A stretch of DNA of 29,704 nt, taken from contig DASQZW010000368.1 of the NCBI GenBank assembly GCA_035638495.1, positions 1-29,704 of the forward strand, read 5' to 3'. Made by a program: the position numbers and the translations under genes. This document shows, one piece after another, positions 1 to 8,184 of the stretch. The stretch comes from CF-161 sp035638495. Lineage in GTDB: Bacteria > Chloroflexota > Dormibacteria > Dormibacterales > Dormibacteraceae. The notes beneath the pieces are model-generated. The model was given only the letters and a program-made list of their open reading frames with translations. It had not been told where the DNA came from and searched no databases. Numbering within the stretch: the first letter of the stretch is position 1; each line of letters opens with the position of its first letter.

Positions 1-27
1 GGGCGAGGCCACGCTCCTATCAAGTCA

Positions 28-58
28 CGCCGGCCGGTCCTTTCATGTCCGGCCGGCG
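28..58. terminator. Strong hairpin, possible terminator of an upstream gene
   Basis: The arms CGCCGGCCGG (28-37) and CCGGCCGGCG (49-58) pair perfectly over 10 bp around an 11-base loop. No T-run follows on the plus strand, so this is a terminator by structure and position only. The upstream gene is outside the window. Confidence 0.4.
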
Positions 59-162
59 GCAGAACCCGTGAAAAGGCCACGCCGCACAGCCATGTCGGCC
101 GCGCGGTCAGGACACGGAGGGGGTGAGCCAACCGGCAGGACCCCCGAAGCATGAACACTCAC

Positions 163-178
163 CCGGAGGGGGGGTCGC
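163..178 (+). repeat. Copy 1 of a dispersed 16-base G-rich repeat
   Basis: CCGGAGGGGGGGTCGC here is identical to 19375-19390, including the run of seven G. Both copies sit just upstream of a coding region. The second copy is embedded in a larger palindrome; this one is not, so it may be a decayed or partial copy of an intergenic repeat family. Confidence 0.5.
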
Positions 179-252
179 TGAAGACAGCACCTCCGCTTCT
201 GGGGCACCCCTGCTCTGTGCACCAGAGCTGGCCTGTACGTCCCCCACCCCCA

Positions 253-281
253 TTCCCCTCCTTCGGAGCGGGGGAGGGGAA
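253..281. repeat. Palindrome TTCCCCTCC / GGAGGGGAA
   Basis: The 9-base arms at 253-261 and 273-281 are perfect reverse complements around an 11-base loop. It is followed by a GCTCGC/TTCGC-rich tail. This is typical of short intergenic palindromic repeats in GC-rich genomes. It is not followed by a T-run and lies upstream of the 328 start, so a mobile or REP-like palindrome is as likely as a terminator. Confidence 0.5.
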
Positions 282-327
282 GGCTCGCTCGCTTCGCTTT
301 GCTCGGTCTTTGTAAGCTTCGCCGGAA

Positions 328-1881
328 GTGAACGCTCGTCGCCTGCTCCTGCCGCTCGTGTTCGTGTCGGGCATGGCGTCACTGGGGGTCGAGTTCGGCG
401 CGTCGCGGCTGCTGGCGCCCTATTTCGGGACCAGCCTCTACGTCTGGGGCGTGCTCATCGGGCTCGTGCTGATCTACCTGAGCATCGGCTACGTCGTGGG
501 CGGCCGCCTCGCCGACCGCAGGCCGAGCGCCGACCTGCTGTTCCAGCTCACCGCATGGGCCGGACTCTGGATCGGGCTGATCCCCCTGATCGCCTACCCC
601 ATCCTGCTGCAGTCCCAGCAGGGGTTCGCGGAGCTGTCGATCGGCCTGGTGCTCGGCACGCTGCTCGCGGTCGTCCTCCTCTTCGCCGTGCCCGTGATCC
701 TGCTCGGCTGCGTGTCGCCGTTCGCGATCCGCCTGCTGCTGAAGGACGTGCGCAGCGGCGGCAACACGGCCGGCGCCGTCTACGCGCTGAGCACCGCCGG
801 GAGCATCCTCGGCACGTTCCTGCCCGTCTTCTGGCTGATCCCCACGTACGGCACCCGCCCCACGCTGATCATGTTCAGCGTCGCGCTGCTCGGCCTCTCC
901 ATCCTGGGCCTGTGGCCGAGGACGGTGACGGACCTCTGGCCCCGCCGCTGGGTCTTCGCGGTGTTCCTGGTCATCGTGCTGGTCGGCGCGTTCCTGCTCC
1001 CGCACGGCATCAAGCCGCCCGAGGTCGGCACGCTCCTCTACGAGAAGGACTCCGCCTACCACTACATCCAGGTCGTGCAGGACGGCAGCAAGACCGAGCT
1101 GGTCCTCAACGAGGGCCAGGCGATCCACTCGATCTACGACCCGACCGCGCTCGTGACGGGCGGGCCCTGGGACTACTTCATGCTCGGCGGCTACTTCCGT
1201 CCGGCCCAGGCGCAGGAGCCGCGGCCGAACAGCGTGGCGATTCTCGGCCTGGCCGGCGGCACCGCCGCGCGGGAGATGACCGCCGCCTTCGGCACCTCGG
1301 TCGACATCACCGGCGTCGAGATCGACCCGGACATCCTGGACGTCGCCCACCGCTACTTCCACCTGAACGAGCCGAACGTGCACCCGGTCGTCCAGGACGC
1401 GCGATACTGGCTCGCTACGCATGCCGGCCACTACGACGTGATCGCCATGGACGCCTACCGGCAGCCGTACATCCCGTTCCACCTGACGACAAGGGAGTTC
1501 TTCCAGCTCGCCGCGGACCACCTGAACCCGGGCGGCGCGGTGGTCGTCAACGCCGGCCGCACGGCGACGGACTACCGGCTCGTGGACGCGCTGGCCAGCA
1601 CCATGGCGGCTGTCTACCCGAGCGTGTTCCTGGTCGACGTGCCCAGCTTCAGCAACACGATGATCTTCGGCACCAGCGAGCCGACCACAATGGCGGACAT
1701 CCTGCACAACCTGTCGCTGGCGCGAGAGCCGCTCGTCGGCCAGGTGGCGGCGACCGCGATGGGGCCAGGAAGCGGTGACCTGCGCGTGTCGACCTACCAC
1801 TCCCAGGTCTTCACCGACGACCTCGCGCCGGTGGAGCGCCTGATCGACCAGATCATCTTCTCCTACGCGACCGGGCACTGA
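328..1881 (+). CDS. Membrane protein fused to spermidine-synthase-like methyltransferase-fold domain
   Basis: This is a 517-residue protein. Its N-terminal part (about residues 5-230) is a series of hydrophobic helices. The C-terminal part (about 240-510) resembles the spermidine synthase fold: a glycine-rich SAM-type loop LAGGTAARE near residue 307, the acidic end VEIDP of the next strand, VVQDARYWL, then MDAYRQPYIPFHLTT. Fused membrane/spermidine-synthase-like proteins of this layout are common in bacteria, but their substrate is generally unknown. The loop after the key Asp differs from the DSSDP-type loop of true spermidine synthases, so polyamine synthesis is doubtful. The GTG at 328 keeps the first membrane helix intact but has no clear ribosome-binding site; ATG 373 is an in-frame alternative. 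Confidence 0.8.
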   Translation: MNARRLLLPLVFVSGMASLGVEFGASRLLAPYFGTSLYVWGVLIGLVLIYLSIGYVVGGRLADRRPSADLLFQLTAWAGLWIGLIPLIAYPILLQSQQGFAELSIGLVLGTLLAVVLLFAVPVILLGCVSPFAIRLLLKDVRSGGNTAGAVYALSTAGSILGTFLPVFWLIPTYGTRPTLIMFSVALLGLSILGLWPRTVTDLWPRRWVFAVFLVIVLVGAFLLPHGIKPPEVGTLLYEKDSAYHYIQVVQDGSKTELVLNEGQAIHSIYDPTALVTGGPWDYFMLGGYFRPAQAQEPRPNSVAILGLAGGTAAREMTAAFGTSVDITGVEIDPDILDVAHRYFHLNEPNVHPVVQDARYWLATHAGHYDVIAMDAYRQPYIPFHLTTREFFQLAADHLNPGGAVVVNAGRTATDYRLVDALASTMAAVYPSVFLVDVPSFSNTMIFGTSEPTTMADILHNLSLAREPLVGQVAATAMGPGSGDLRVSTYHSQVFTDDLAPVERLIDQIIFSYATGH

Positions 1882-1934
1882 TCCCGCGCCCAGGCTCGTG
1901 GGCTCCTTACCTATCCACCCTTCGCAAAGGTCAC

Positions 1935-2357
1935 TTGGCGAGGATGTGCCAGCCTGTCACGATTGCGGTCATGGCTCGGGACGTGATCCCAGCACACGAC
2001 GGCTTCGCCTGGAGGGCGCTCGCCGCCATCATGCTGACCAACGGCTCGCTGGCGCTGCTCGCGCCGCGCTGGCTGGCGGGTCGCCTGGGCGTCCGCGCCG
2101 AGACCCAGCCGGCCTCGGTCTACGTGCTGCGGATGTTCGGCATCCGCACCGTGCTGGTCGCGGCGGACCTCTGTCTGGAGCCGCGCCGCCGGCGGCGGGC
2201 GCTGCGGCAGGGCATCCTCATGCACGCGACCGACGCCGGAGCGGCGCTGGTCGCGGCGGCGCTGGGCGAACTGCCCGTGCGAGAGGGGCTCATGGCCGCG
2301 GGGATCTCGACGGTCAACACGCTGCTCTGCCTGGCCGGCTCCAGGCGGAGGAGCTGA
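1935..2357 (+). CDS. Small membrane protein, first gene of the lipid-oxidation operon
   Basis: This is a 140-residue protein with three or four hydrophobic stretches (around LAAIMLTNGSLALLAP, FGIRTVLVAADL and AALVAAALGEL) and a basic C-terminus ending GSRRRS. It resembles small DUF4267-type or DoxX-neighbouring membrane proteins, but I do not firmly recognise it. In-frame start choices are TTG 1935, ATG 1944 and ATG 1971. Similarity to a family pattern would begin near 1971, and none has an ideal ribosome-binding site. The stop lies one base before the GTG of the dioxygenase gene, so the two are almost certainly co-translated. Confidence 0.65.
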   Translation: MARMCQPVTIAVMARDVIPAHDGFAWRALAAIMLTNGSLALLAPRWLAGRLGVRAETQPASVYVLRMFGIRTVLVAADLCLEPRRRRRALRQGILMHATDAGAALVAAALGELPVREGLMAAGISTVNTLLCLAGSRRRS

Positions 2358-2358
2358 G

Positions 2359-4191
2359 GTGCCGGAAACCCCGGTCGCTCCGGTCCCGCCGTTCCGGCCA
2401 TCCCTCGCCGAGCGACTGTTCGCGGCGTGGTCGGCCCGCATCGACCGGACGATCGGATGGTTCCAGCTCCCGAGCTATACCGGCGCGCTCACGCTGGCCG
2501 GCCTGCGCATCACGCTGCGCGGCAAGAACCTCGCGGACACCGAGCAGCTGCCGTCGACCGGTCCCGTGCCGGCGCCCGCGCTCGGCCCGGACCAGCGGCT
2601 GACGGCGCGCACCGTGGACGGGACGTGGAACGACCTCTCGGTCCCGACCATGGGCAGCGCCAACACCCGGTTCGGGCGGAACGTGCCGCTCGAATACGTC
2701 TTCCCAGACCCCGGCGCGGACCTGCTCGAGCCGAGCCCGCGCCGCGTCAGCCTCGAGCTCATGACGCGGAAGGACCTGATCCCCGCCAGGTCCCTCAACC
2801 TGCACGCGGCGGCCTGGATCCAGTTCATGGTCCACGACTGGCTGTCCCACGGGAAGAACGAGAAGGACGATCCGTGGCGGATCGAGCTCGACCCGGACGA
2901 CGACTGGCCGGAGCGCCCGATGCGCATCCTGCGCACACGACGCGACCCCACCCGGCCGGGAGACGCGCACGGCGCGCCCCCGACCTTCGCGAACATCGCC
3001 ACTCACTGGTGGGACGCATCGCAGCTGTACGGCAGCGACCAGGGCACGCTGGACAGCGTGCGGTCCGGTGAGGGCGGGCGGCTGAAGATCGAGCCGAACC
3101 GGCTGCTCCCGCTGGACCCCGACAGCGGCGTCGCCCTCACCGGCGTCAACGGCAACTGGTGGATCGGGCTCGACCTGATGCACACCCTCTTCAGCCTGGA
3201 GCACAACGCGATCGCCGACGCCCTGCGCGCCGAGTACCCGACGTGGTCGGACCAGGAGGTGTTCGACCGCGCGCGGCTGATCAACGCCGCGCTGACGGCG
3301 AAGATCCACACCGTCGAGTGGACGCCGGCCATCCTCGCCCACCCCACGCTGCGCGTCGCCATGCGCGCCAACTGGTGGGGCCTGGAGGGCCAGCGCCTGC
3401 ACGAGGCGGCGGGCCGGCTGGCGAAGAGCGAGTGGCTGGCCGGCATTCCGGGCTCCGAGACCGCCCACTTCGGCGTGCCGTACTCCATCACCGAGGAGTT
3501 CGTGTCCGTCTACCGGATGCACCCGCTGCTCCGCGACGAGTACCCCTTCCGGTCGGTCGCTGACGGCCGCGAGCTGGAGACCCGCGAGCTGGACGAGCTG
3601 ACGTTCCGGGGCGCCCGGCCCGTGCTGGAGCGGGTGGGCATGGCGAACGCGCTCTACTCGTTCGGCATCCTCAACCCCGGCGCGGTCACGCTCCACAACT
3701 ACCCGAAGGTGATGCAGCGGTTCCCGGAGCCCGACTACAACGGGCTCAACGACCTCGCGGCCGTCGACATCCTGCGCTCGCGCGAGCGCGGCGTGCCCCG
3801 GTACAATGAGTTCCGGCGCCTGCTGCACAAGCCGGCGCTGACGAGCTTCGAGCAGCTCTCGGACAACCCCGAGTGGGTCGAGCAGCTCAGGGGCGTCTAC
3901 GACGGCGACCTGGAGCGGGTGGACCTGCAGGTGGGCCTGTACGCGGAGACGCCGCCCGCCGGGTTCGGCTTCAGCGACACCGCGTTCCGGATCTTCATCC
4001 TCATGGCCTCGCGGCGCCTGAACAGCGACCGCTTCTTCACCACTGACTTCACCCCCGAGGTGTACACGCCGCTCGGCATGCGCTGGATCGAGGACAGCGG
4101 CTTCGCGACCGTGCTGCTCCGGCACTTCCCTGACCTGCGCCCGGCGCTGCGCGGCGGGCGCAACCCGTTCGCTCCCTGGGACGCCGTGTAG
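2359..4191 (+). CDS. Fatty-acid alpha-dioxygenase, animal heme peroxidase superfamily
   Basis: This 610-residue protein matches the plant-type alpha-dioxygenase layout over its full length (plant enzymes are about 620-640). The family inserts O2 at C2 of free fatty acids, giving 2-hydroperoxy acids that decay to shortened aldehydes. Visible features are WIQFMVHDW with distal His159, WWDASQLYG, LFSLEHNAIA, and EFVSVYRMH with catalytic Tyr385 and proximal heme ligand His388. Near the C-terminus SRRLNSDRFFTTDF supplies Arg558, the position expected to hold the fatty-acid carboxylate. The Tyr-x-x-His spacing and the Arg match the rice enzyme (Tyr380, His383, Arg559) as I recall it. A GGAGGA ribosome-binding site precedes the GTG start. 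The patatin-like lipase gene starts one base after the stop, which suggests that lipase supplies its substrate. Confidence 0.9.
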   Translation: MPETPVAPVPPFRPSLAERLFAAWSARIDRTIGWFQLPSYTGALTLAGLRITLRGKNLADTEQLPSTGPVPAPALGPDQRLTARTVDGTWNDLSVPTMGSANTRFGRNVPLEYVFPDPGADLLEPSPRRVSLELMTRKDLIPARSLNLHAAAWIQFMVHDWLSHGKNEKDDPWRIELDPDDDWPERPMRILRTRRDPTRPGDAHGAPPTFANIATHWWDASQLYGSDQGTLDSVRSGEGGRLKIEPNRLLPLDPDSGVALTGVNGNWWIGLDLMHTLFSLEHNAIADALRAEYPTWSDQEVFDRARLINAALTAKIHTVEWTPAILAHPTLRVAMRANWWGLEGQRLHEAAGRLAKSEWLAGIPGSETAHFGVPYSITEEFVSVYRMHPLLRDEYPFRSVADGRELETRELDELTFRGARPVLERVGMANALYSFGILNPGAVTLHNYPKVMQRFPEPDYNGLNDLAAVDILRSRERGVPRYNEFRRLLHKPALTSFEQLSDNPEWVEQLRGVYDGDLERVDLQVGLYAETPPAGFGFSDTAFRIFILMASRRLNSDRFFTTDFTPEVYTPLGMRWIEDSGFATVLLRHFPDLRPALRGGRNPFAPWDAV

Positions 4192-4192
4192 C

Positions 4193-5143
4193 GTGGGCGA
4201 GCCGCTCCTCCACGGCAGGACGCTCAGCGTCGACCGCGGCCGCGTGGGCATCTCGTACTCGGGCGCGGGCCCGCTCGTGCTCGTCGAGCTTGGTGTCGCG
4301 CAGGCCTTCGTGGAGCTGGGCATTCGGCCCGACGCGATCGCGGGCGTATCGGCGGGAGCGATCACGGGCGTCGCCCACGCGATCGACCCGGTCGGCGGTG
4401 CCGGCATCGAGGCCGCCGCGAAGGGTCTGGCCACCATCAGCAACCGCGCGCTCGGCCTCACGGCGCCCCGGGTGCTGTGGCGCGCGCTCCGGGAGCGCAC
4501 CCACCTCATGGGACTGGGCAGCAACGAGGCGATCCAGGGCCTGGTCGCGGGCGCGTTCCGCGCGCTGGCCGGAACGGAGCACCTCACGATCGACTACTTC
4601 GGGACCGCCGGACGGCCGATGCTCATCCTGGGCGCCACCGATCGGCTGACCGGCGAGTCGCTGCGTTTTCCCGGCGAAGCCGACGTCGCCGACGCGCTCG
4701 TCGCGTCATCGGCCATCCCCGGCGTGTTCGAGCCGAAGCGGTTGACCGTCGGCGGCGTGCCGCGGCTGCTCATCGACGGCGGCATCGTCCAGAACCAGCC
4801 GCTGTCGGTGCTGGCGCTCGAGGGGTGCGGGACGCTGTACGCGTGCGCCGTCGGGTACGACGGCGAGGCGCTCAAGGCGCCGACCAACCTGCTCGACAAC
4901 GCGATGAAGGCGTTCGCGATCGCGATGCACACCGCGTCGCACCTCGAGGAGGACTACGTCCGGCTCCAGATGGCCGGCGCAGGGGTCATCCACCACATCC
5001 ACCCTCCGGTCCAGGAGCTGCCGGTCCCGGGCTTCGACTTCACGCCCGAGGTGATCGCGCAGGTCATGCGGGACGCCCGGGAGCTCACGAAGCGATGGAT
5101 CACCGAGCACCAGCTGTGGCCCGGTGCGAACACCGATGCGTGA
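4193..5143 (+). CDS. Patatin-like phospholipase/acyl hydrolase
   Basis: This 316-residue protein has the three patatin hallmarks: a glycine-rich oxyanion segment SGAGPLVLVELG (about residues 22-34), the nucleophile elbow GVSAG with Ser53, and DGG with catalytic Asp195 followed by IVQNQPL. Patatins are Ser-Asp dyad lipid acyl hydrolases that release free fatty acids. No signal peptide is visible, so it is probably cytosolic or peripheral. The GTG start lies one base after the dioxygenase stop. It overlaps the next gene's start by 8 bases if ATG 5136 is used, or 20 bases with GTG 5124. The coupling fits a role in releasing the fatty acid that the alpha-dioxygenase oxidises; that is an inference. 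Confidence 0.88.
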   Translation: MGEPLLHGRTLSVDRGRVGISYSGAGPLVLVELGVAQAFVELGIRPDAIAGVSAGAITGVAHAIDPVGGAGIEAAAKGLATISNRALGLTAPRVLWRALRERTHLMGLGSNEAIQGLVAGAFRALAGTEHLTIDYFGTAGRPMLILGATDRLTGESLRFPGEADVADALVASSAIPGVFEPKRLTVGGVPRLLIDGGIVQNQPLSVLALEGCGTLYACAVGYDGEALKAPTNLLDNAMKAFAIAMHTASHLEEDYVRLQMAGAGVIHHIHPPVQELPVPGFDFTPEVIAQVMRDARELTKRWITEHQLWPGANTDA

Positions 5144-5918
5144 CCTGGCCGGGCGGACGGTGCTGCTGACCGGCGCGTCGTCGGGCCTGGGCCCGGTCAT
5201 CGCCCGCCGCCTTCGCCGCGAGGGCGTGCGCTTCGTGCTGAGCGGCCGCGACCGCGCAAAGCTCGCCGCCCTCGCGGAGGAGCTGGGAGATTCGACGGTC
5301 CAGCCGGCCGACCTCGCCGGACGGGGAGAGGCCGAGCGGCTGGCGGCGGCCGCCGGCGCGGTCGACGTGCTGGTCGCAAACGCGGGACTGCCCGCCAACG
5401 GCAGGCTGGCAGACCTGGCGGTCGACCACGTCGACCACGCGCTGGACGTGAACCTGCGCTCCGCGATCGTGCTGGCGCGCGAGCTGCTGCCCGGCATGCT
5501 GGAGCGGAAGCGGGGCCACATCCTGCTGATCGCGTCGATGGCCGGCCGGGTGCCGGCGCCGGGGTCCTCGATCTACAACGCCACGAAGTTCGGCATCCGC
5601 GGGTTCGGGCACGCGCTGCGCGCCGAGCTGCGAGGCACCGGTGTCGGCGTGTCGCTGGTCAGTCCGACGTTCGTGTCGCGGTCCGGCATGTGGGCGGACA
5701 CCGGACTGACCGCCTCGGTGCGCGAGACCACACCGGATCGAGTCGCGGAGGCATGCGTCAGGGCGATCCGCGGCGACCGCGCCGAGGTCATCGTCGCGCC
5801 GATCGAGCAGCGGATCTTCTCGCGCCTGGTGCTCGCCTTCCCGGGCGGGCTGCAGCGGTTCCTGGCGGCAGGCGCGGTGCCGGACGAGGCGGTGCGCAGG
5901 CAGGAGGCGAAACGGTGA
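5136..5918 (+). CDS. Short-chain dehydrogenase/reductase (SDR)
   Basis: This is a 260-residue classical SDR. It has the cofactor loop TGASSGLG near residues 11-18, the NAG motif in VANAGLPANG, catalytic Ser134 in LIASMAG, and Tyr147/Lys151 in YNATK. SDRs of this kind reduce or oxidise alcohols and carbonyls with NAD(P)H. The Arg after the first strand (SGRDRAKL) hints at NADP preference. I chose ATG 5136 because MRDLAGRTVLLTG is the usual SDR beginning; GTG 5124 is also in frame. It ends in a GTGA overlap with the next gene. In this operon it could act on an aldehyde or alcohol made from the oxidised fatty acid. Confidence 0.88.
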   Translation: MRDLAGRTVLLTGASSGLGPVIARRLRREGVRFVLSGRDRAKLAALAEELGDSTVQPADLAGRGEAERLAAAAGAVDVLVANAGLPANGRLADLAVDHVDHALDVNLRSAIVLARELLPGMLERKRGHILLIASMAGRVPAPGSSIYNATKFGIRGFGHALRAELRGTGVGVSLVSPTFVSRSGMWADTGLTASVRETTPDRVAEACVRAIRGDRAEVIVAPIEQRIFSRLVLAFPGGLQRFLAAGAVPDEAVRRQEAKR

Positions 5919-6778
5919 GGGTCGACAGCTACCGGTTCCTGCCCCGCAGCTTCCGTCCGCTCTACGAGGACCCGCAGCGGCTTCCCGGCGAGGACGCGCC
6001 GGTCTGGGCGCCGGCGACCCGGCGGCTGGGCGAGTCGCGCGTGACGCTGCTGACATCGGCCGGCCTGTACCTGGAGGGCGAGCAGCCCTCGTTCGACCTG
6101 GAGCGCGAGCGCCGGGAGCCCACGTGGGGCGACCCGGACTGGCGCCGGCTCCCGCACGCCCTGCCCGCGGCCGGCCTGGCCATGGCGCATCTGCACCTGA
6201 ACAGCGCGGACATCGTGGCCGACCACAACGTGGCTCTGCCGGTCGACGTCCTGGACGACCTGGTCGCCGAGGGCGTGGTCGGGGGCGCGACGGCCGAGCA
6301 CGTCTCCGTGATGGGCTACCAGGAGCACGGCCTGGCCGCCTGGCGGGACGTGACGGCGCCGGCGATCGTGGAGCGGCTGCGCGACCTCGGCAGCGACCTG
6401 GTGGTCCTGGCGCCGGTTTGACCGGACTGCTGCAGGAACGTGCCCGTGCTGGCGCGGTGGATCGAGGCGGCGGGGATCCCGACCGTGGTCGTCACGATGA
6501 TGCCCGACGTGGCCGATGCGCTGCTGGCGCCGCGCGTCGTGGGCGTCGAGTTCCCGTTCGGACACCCGTTCGGGATGCCGCACGACCGGAGGATGCAGCG
6601 GCGCGTGCTGGAGACGGCGCTGACCGTCGTGAGCGGCGCGGCGCGACCGGGCGCGCGGGTCGACCTGGACGTGGAGTGGCCGGTGCCGCTCCGTGAGGCG
6701 TACCGAGCGTGGCAGCCGGCGGAACCGAGCCCGATCGTGGCGCTGCTGCTCCAGAGCAGGCAGCGTGGTGAGGCATAG
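5915..6778 (+). CDS. GrdB-family selenoprotein candidate with in-frame TGA (Sec169)
   Basis: Read through one TGA at 6419-6421, this gives a 287-residue protein. The first part (VDSYRFLPRSFRPLYED, LTSAGLYLEG, ERREPTWGDPDW, AHLHLNSADIV, VSVMGYQEHG) and the second part (VPVLARWIEAAGIPTVVVT, EFPFGHPFGMP) both look like the glycine/sarcosine/betaine reductase selenoprotein B-related family. They lie in one reading frame with no other stop. The TGA falls in LAPV-U-PDCC, giving the U-x-x-C redox motif where this family carries Sec or Cys. A hairpin suited to a bacterial SECIS follows. The GTG start forms a GTGA overlap with the SDR stop. The true GrdB partners are absent, so glycine reduction is unlikely; a thiol/selenol redox role is inferred. 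A nonsense mutation is the alternative. Confidence 0.8.
6426..6458 (+). promoter_or_regulatory. Candidate bacterial SECIS hairpin
   Basis: Immediately after the TGA the RNA can pair 6426-6430 (ACUGC) with 6454-6458 (GCGGU), then CAG 6433-6435 with CUG 6449-6451, then ACG 6438-6440 with CGU 6445-6447, closing a UGCC loop. The loop has G as its second base and begins 20 bases after the TGA. As I recall the general bacterial SECIS model, this fits its spacing and its early loop G. The pairing was found by eye, with two small internal loops and no energy calculation. Confidence 0.45.
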
Positions 6779-6795
6779 GGAGGAGGTCGACAGGC

Positions 6796-8184
6796 ATGGA
6801 GCGGATCGAGGTCACGAACTGGTTCGGGAGCATCCGGTCGCACCCGGCCGTGATCGTGGAGGCGGAGACCGTGGAGGAGATCGCGGCCGTTCTGAAGGAC
6901 CGTGAGCGCTATCCGAGCCCGGTCCGCGCGGTGGGCTCGAACCACTCGACCACGCCGTGCGGGGTGGCCGAGGGTGGCACGCTCATCGTGATGCGGAAGA
7001 TGGACCGCATCCTGGAGATCCGCGACGACAGCGTGACGGCGCAGGCCGGGGCGCTCTACTACGACGTCGCCCAGGAGCTGCGGAAGCACAATCTCCAGTT
7101 CTTCGTGAACGTCGAGCTGGGCAACCTGACGATCGGCAGCGCGGCGTGCGGCGGCACCAAGGACGCGTCGATGCCGGGCGAGTTCGGCCAGGTCGCGTCG
7201 TATGCGACGTCGATCAAGATGATCACGCCGGCCGGCGACCTGGTCGAGGTCACCGAGGCCGACCCCGAACTGATGCAGCTCACGCGCTCCAGCTACGGCC
7301 TGTTCGGGATCGTGTACGAGGTGACATTCCGCGTCCGGCCGCTGGTGCCGATGCGCGTGCGCCACGAGCACTACCGGTTCGAGGCCTTCGAACGCGAGCT
7401 GCCGGCCCTGTGGGAGCGGGGCGAGTCGATCATGATGTACCTCAACCCGTTCACGGACACGGTCCTGGTCGAGTTCCGCAAGTACCACGACGAGCTCGCC
7501 GGGCACAAGCTGTCGAACTGGCAGTGGGGCCTGCGCAACGCGATCTGGAGCCACTACGCGCCGCTCTGGGGCTACCTGGTGAACCGCTTCGCGCCGGGCC
7601 GGGGCGTGCAGCACTTCCTGACGAACCTGTACAACCGCCTGATCGTCCTGGTCGCCACCACGATCGTGCGCGGCGAGAACACCGCCGCCACCTCACAGCA
7701 GATCAAGTACCCGTTCGTCTCCAACAACAGCCGGTACACGTTCAGCATCTGGGCATTCCCGGAGGAGCGCTACATCGACTGCGTGCGCCGCTACTTCGAG
7801 TTCTCGAAGCAGTACGACCGGGAGCACGGCTACCGGGTGAACCTGCTCAGCGTCGGCTACCGCATCAAGGCCGACCAGAGCTCGCTGTTCTCCTACTCGT
7901 TCGACGGCCCGGTCATGACGTTCGACCCCGTGTCGACCGGCAACCCCGGGTGGGAGGACTTCCTGCGCGCGTACAACGACCTCTGCAGCGAGCTGGGCGG
8001 CGTGCCGCTGTTCAACCAGACGAACCTGCTCACGCGGGCGCACGTCGAACGGGCGTTCGGCGACCGGCCGGCGAAGTTCGACGCCCGCCGCCGGCAGTAC
8101 GACCCGACCAATCGGCTCCTCAATCCGTACTTCGAGGAGCTGCTGGCCCAGCCGGCGGCCGTTGCGGGAGGGGACCGTGGCTGA
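6796..8184 (+). CDS. FAD-linked oxidoreductase, VAO/PCMH type
   Basis: This is a 462-residue protein. Its N-terminal half fits the FAD-binding domain of the vanillyl-alcohol-oxidase/gulonolactone-oxidase superfamily: HPAVIVEAETVEEIAAVL, AVGSNHST near residues 47-54, VTAQAGALYYDVAQEL, LGNLTIGSAACGGTKDAS, and YGLFGIVYEVTFRVRP. The C-terminus YDPTNRLLNPYFEELL resembles the end of sugar-lactone and alditol oxidases. The canonical flavin-linking His motif is not obvious, although SNHST supplies a His in that area. The substrate is unknown. A strong AGGAGGT ribosome-binding site precedes ATG 6796, one of the few ATG starts in this operon. It overlaps the next gene by 8 bases. Confidence 0.85.
   Translation: MERIEVTNWFGSIRSHPAVIVEAETVEEIAAVLKDRERYPSPVRAVGSNHSTTPCGVAEGGTLIVMRKMDRILEIRDDSVTAQAGALYYDVAQELRKHNLQFFVNVELGNLTIGSAACGGTKDASMPGEFGQVASYATSIKMITPAGDLVEVTEADPELMQLTRSSYGLFGIVYEVTFRVRPLVPMRVRHEHYRFEAFERELPALWERGESIMMYLNPFTDTVLVEFRKYHDELAGHKLSNWQWGLRNAIWSHYAPLWGYLVNRFAPGRGVQHFLTNLYNRLIVLVATTIVRGENTAATSQQIKYPFVSNNSRYTFSIWAFPEERYIDCVRRYFEFSKQYDREHGYRVNLLSVGYRIKADQSSLFSYSFDGPVMTFDPVSTGNPGWEDFLRAYNDLCSELGGVPLFNQTNLLTRAHVERAFGDRPAKFDARRRQYDPTNRLLNPYFEELLAQPAAVAGGDRG

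Larger units (their letters stand above)
1..327. other. Leader region without a convincing gene
   Basis: I find no credible coding sequence here. The open frames on both strands run through low-complexity G/C tracts and continue into the antisense of the next gene. The stretch holds a perfect 10-bp inverted repeat near its left end, a 16-base sequence that recurs at 19375-19390, a 9-bp palindrome at 253-281, and a run of GCTCGC/TTCGC-type sequence just before the first gene. It looks like intergenic repeat-rich DNA with a terminator for a gene lying to the left. Confidence 0.6.

Noticed and set aside
379..1878. Long open frame on the minus strand opposite the spermidine-synthase-like gene
   Set aside because: Composition is Arg/Gly/Asp/His-rich with no domain pattern; it is the antisense shadow of a well-supported gene in GC-rich DNA. 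Similar long shadows occur opposite most genes here.
2314..4587. A 757-codon minus-strand open frame across the dioxygenase and patatin genes
   Set aside because: The plus-strand genes have full catalytic motifs; the minus frame has repetitive Arg/Val/Glu/His composition and no recognisable fold.
6419..6421. The TGA as an ordinary stop with two separate genes
   Set aside because: The second part has no ribosome-binding site or family start of its own, begins in the middle of a family motif, and is in the same frame with the TGA at the redox position. I kept a true stop only as the lesser alternative.
5915..6778. Glycine/betaine reductase function for the GrdB-like protein
   Set aside because: No GrdA, GrdC/D or other reductase subunits are present, and the oxygen- and peroxide-using neighbours suggest an aerobic setting. 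Only family resemblance is claimed.
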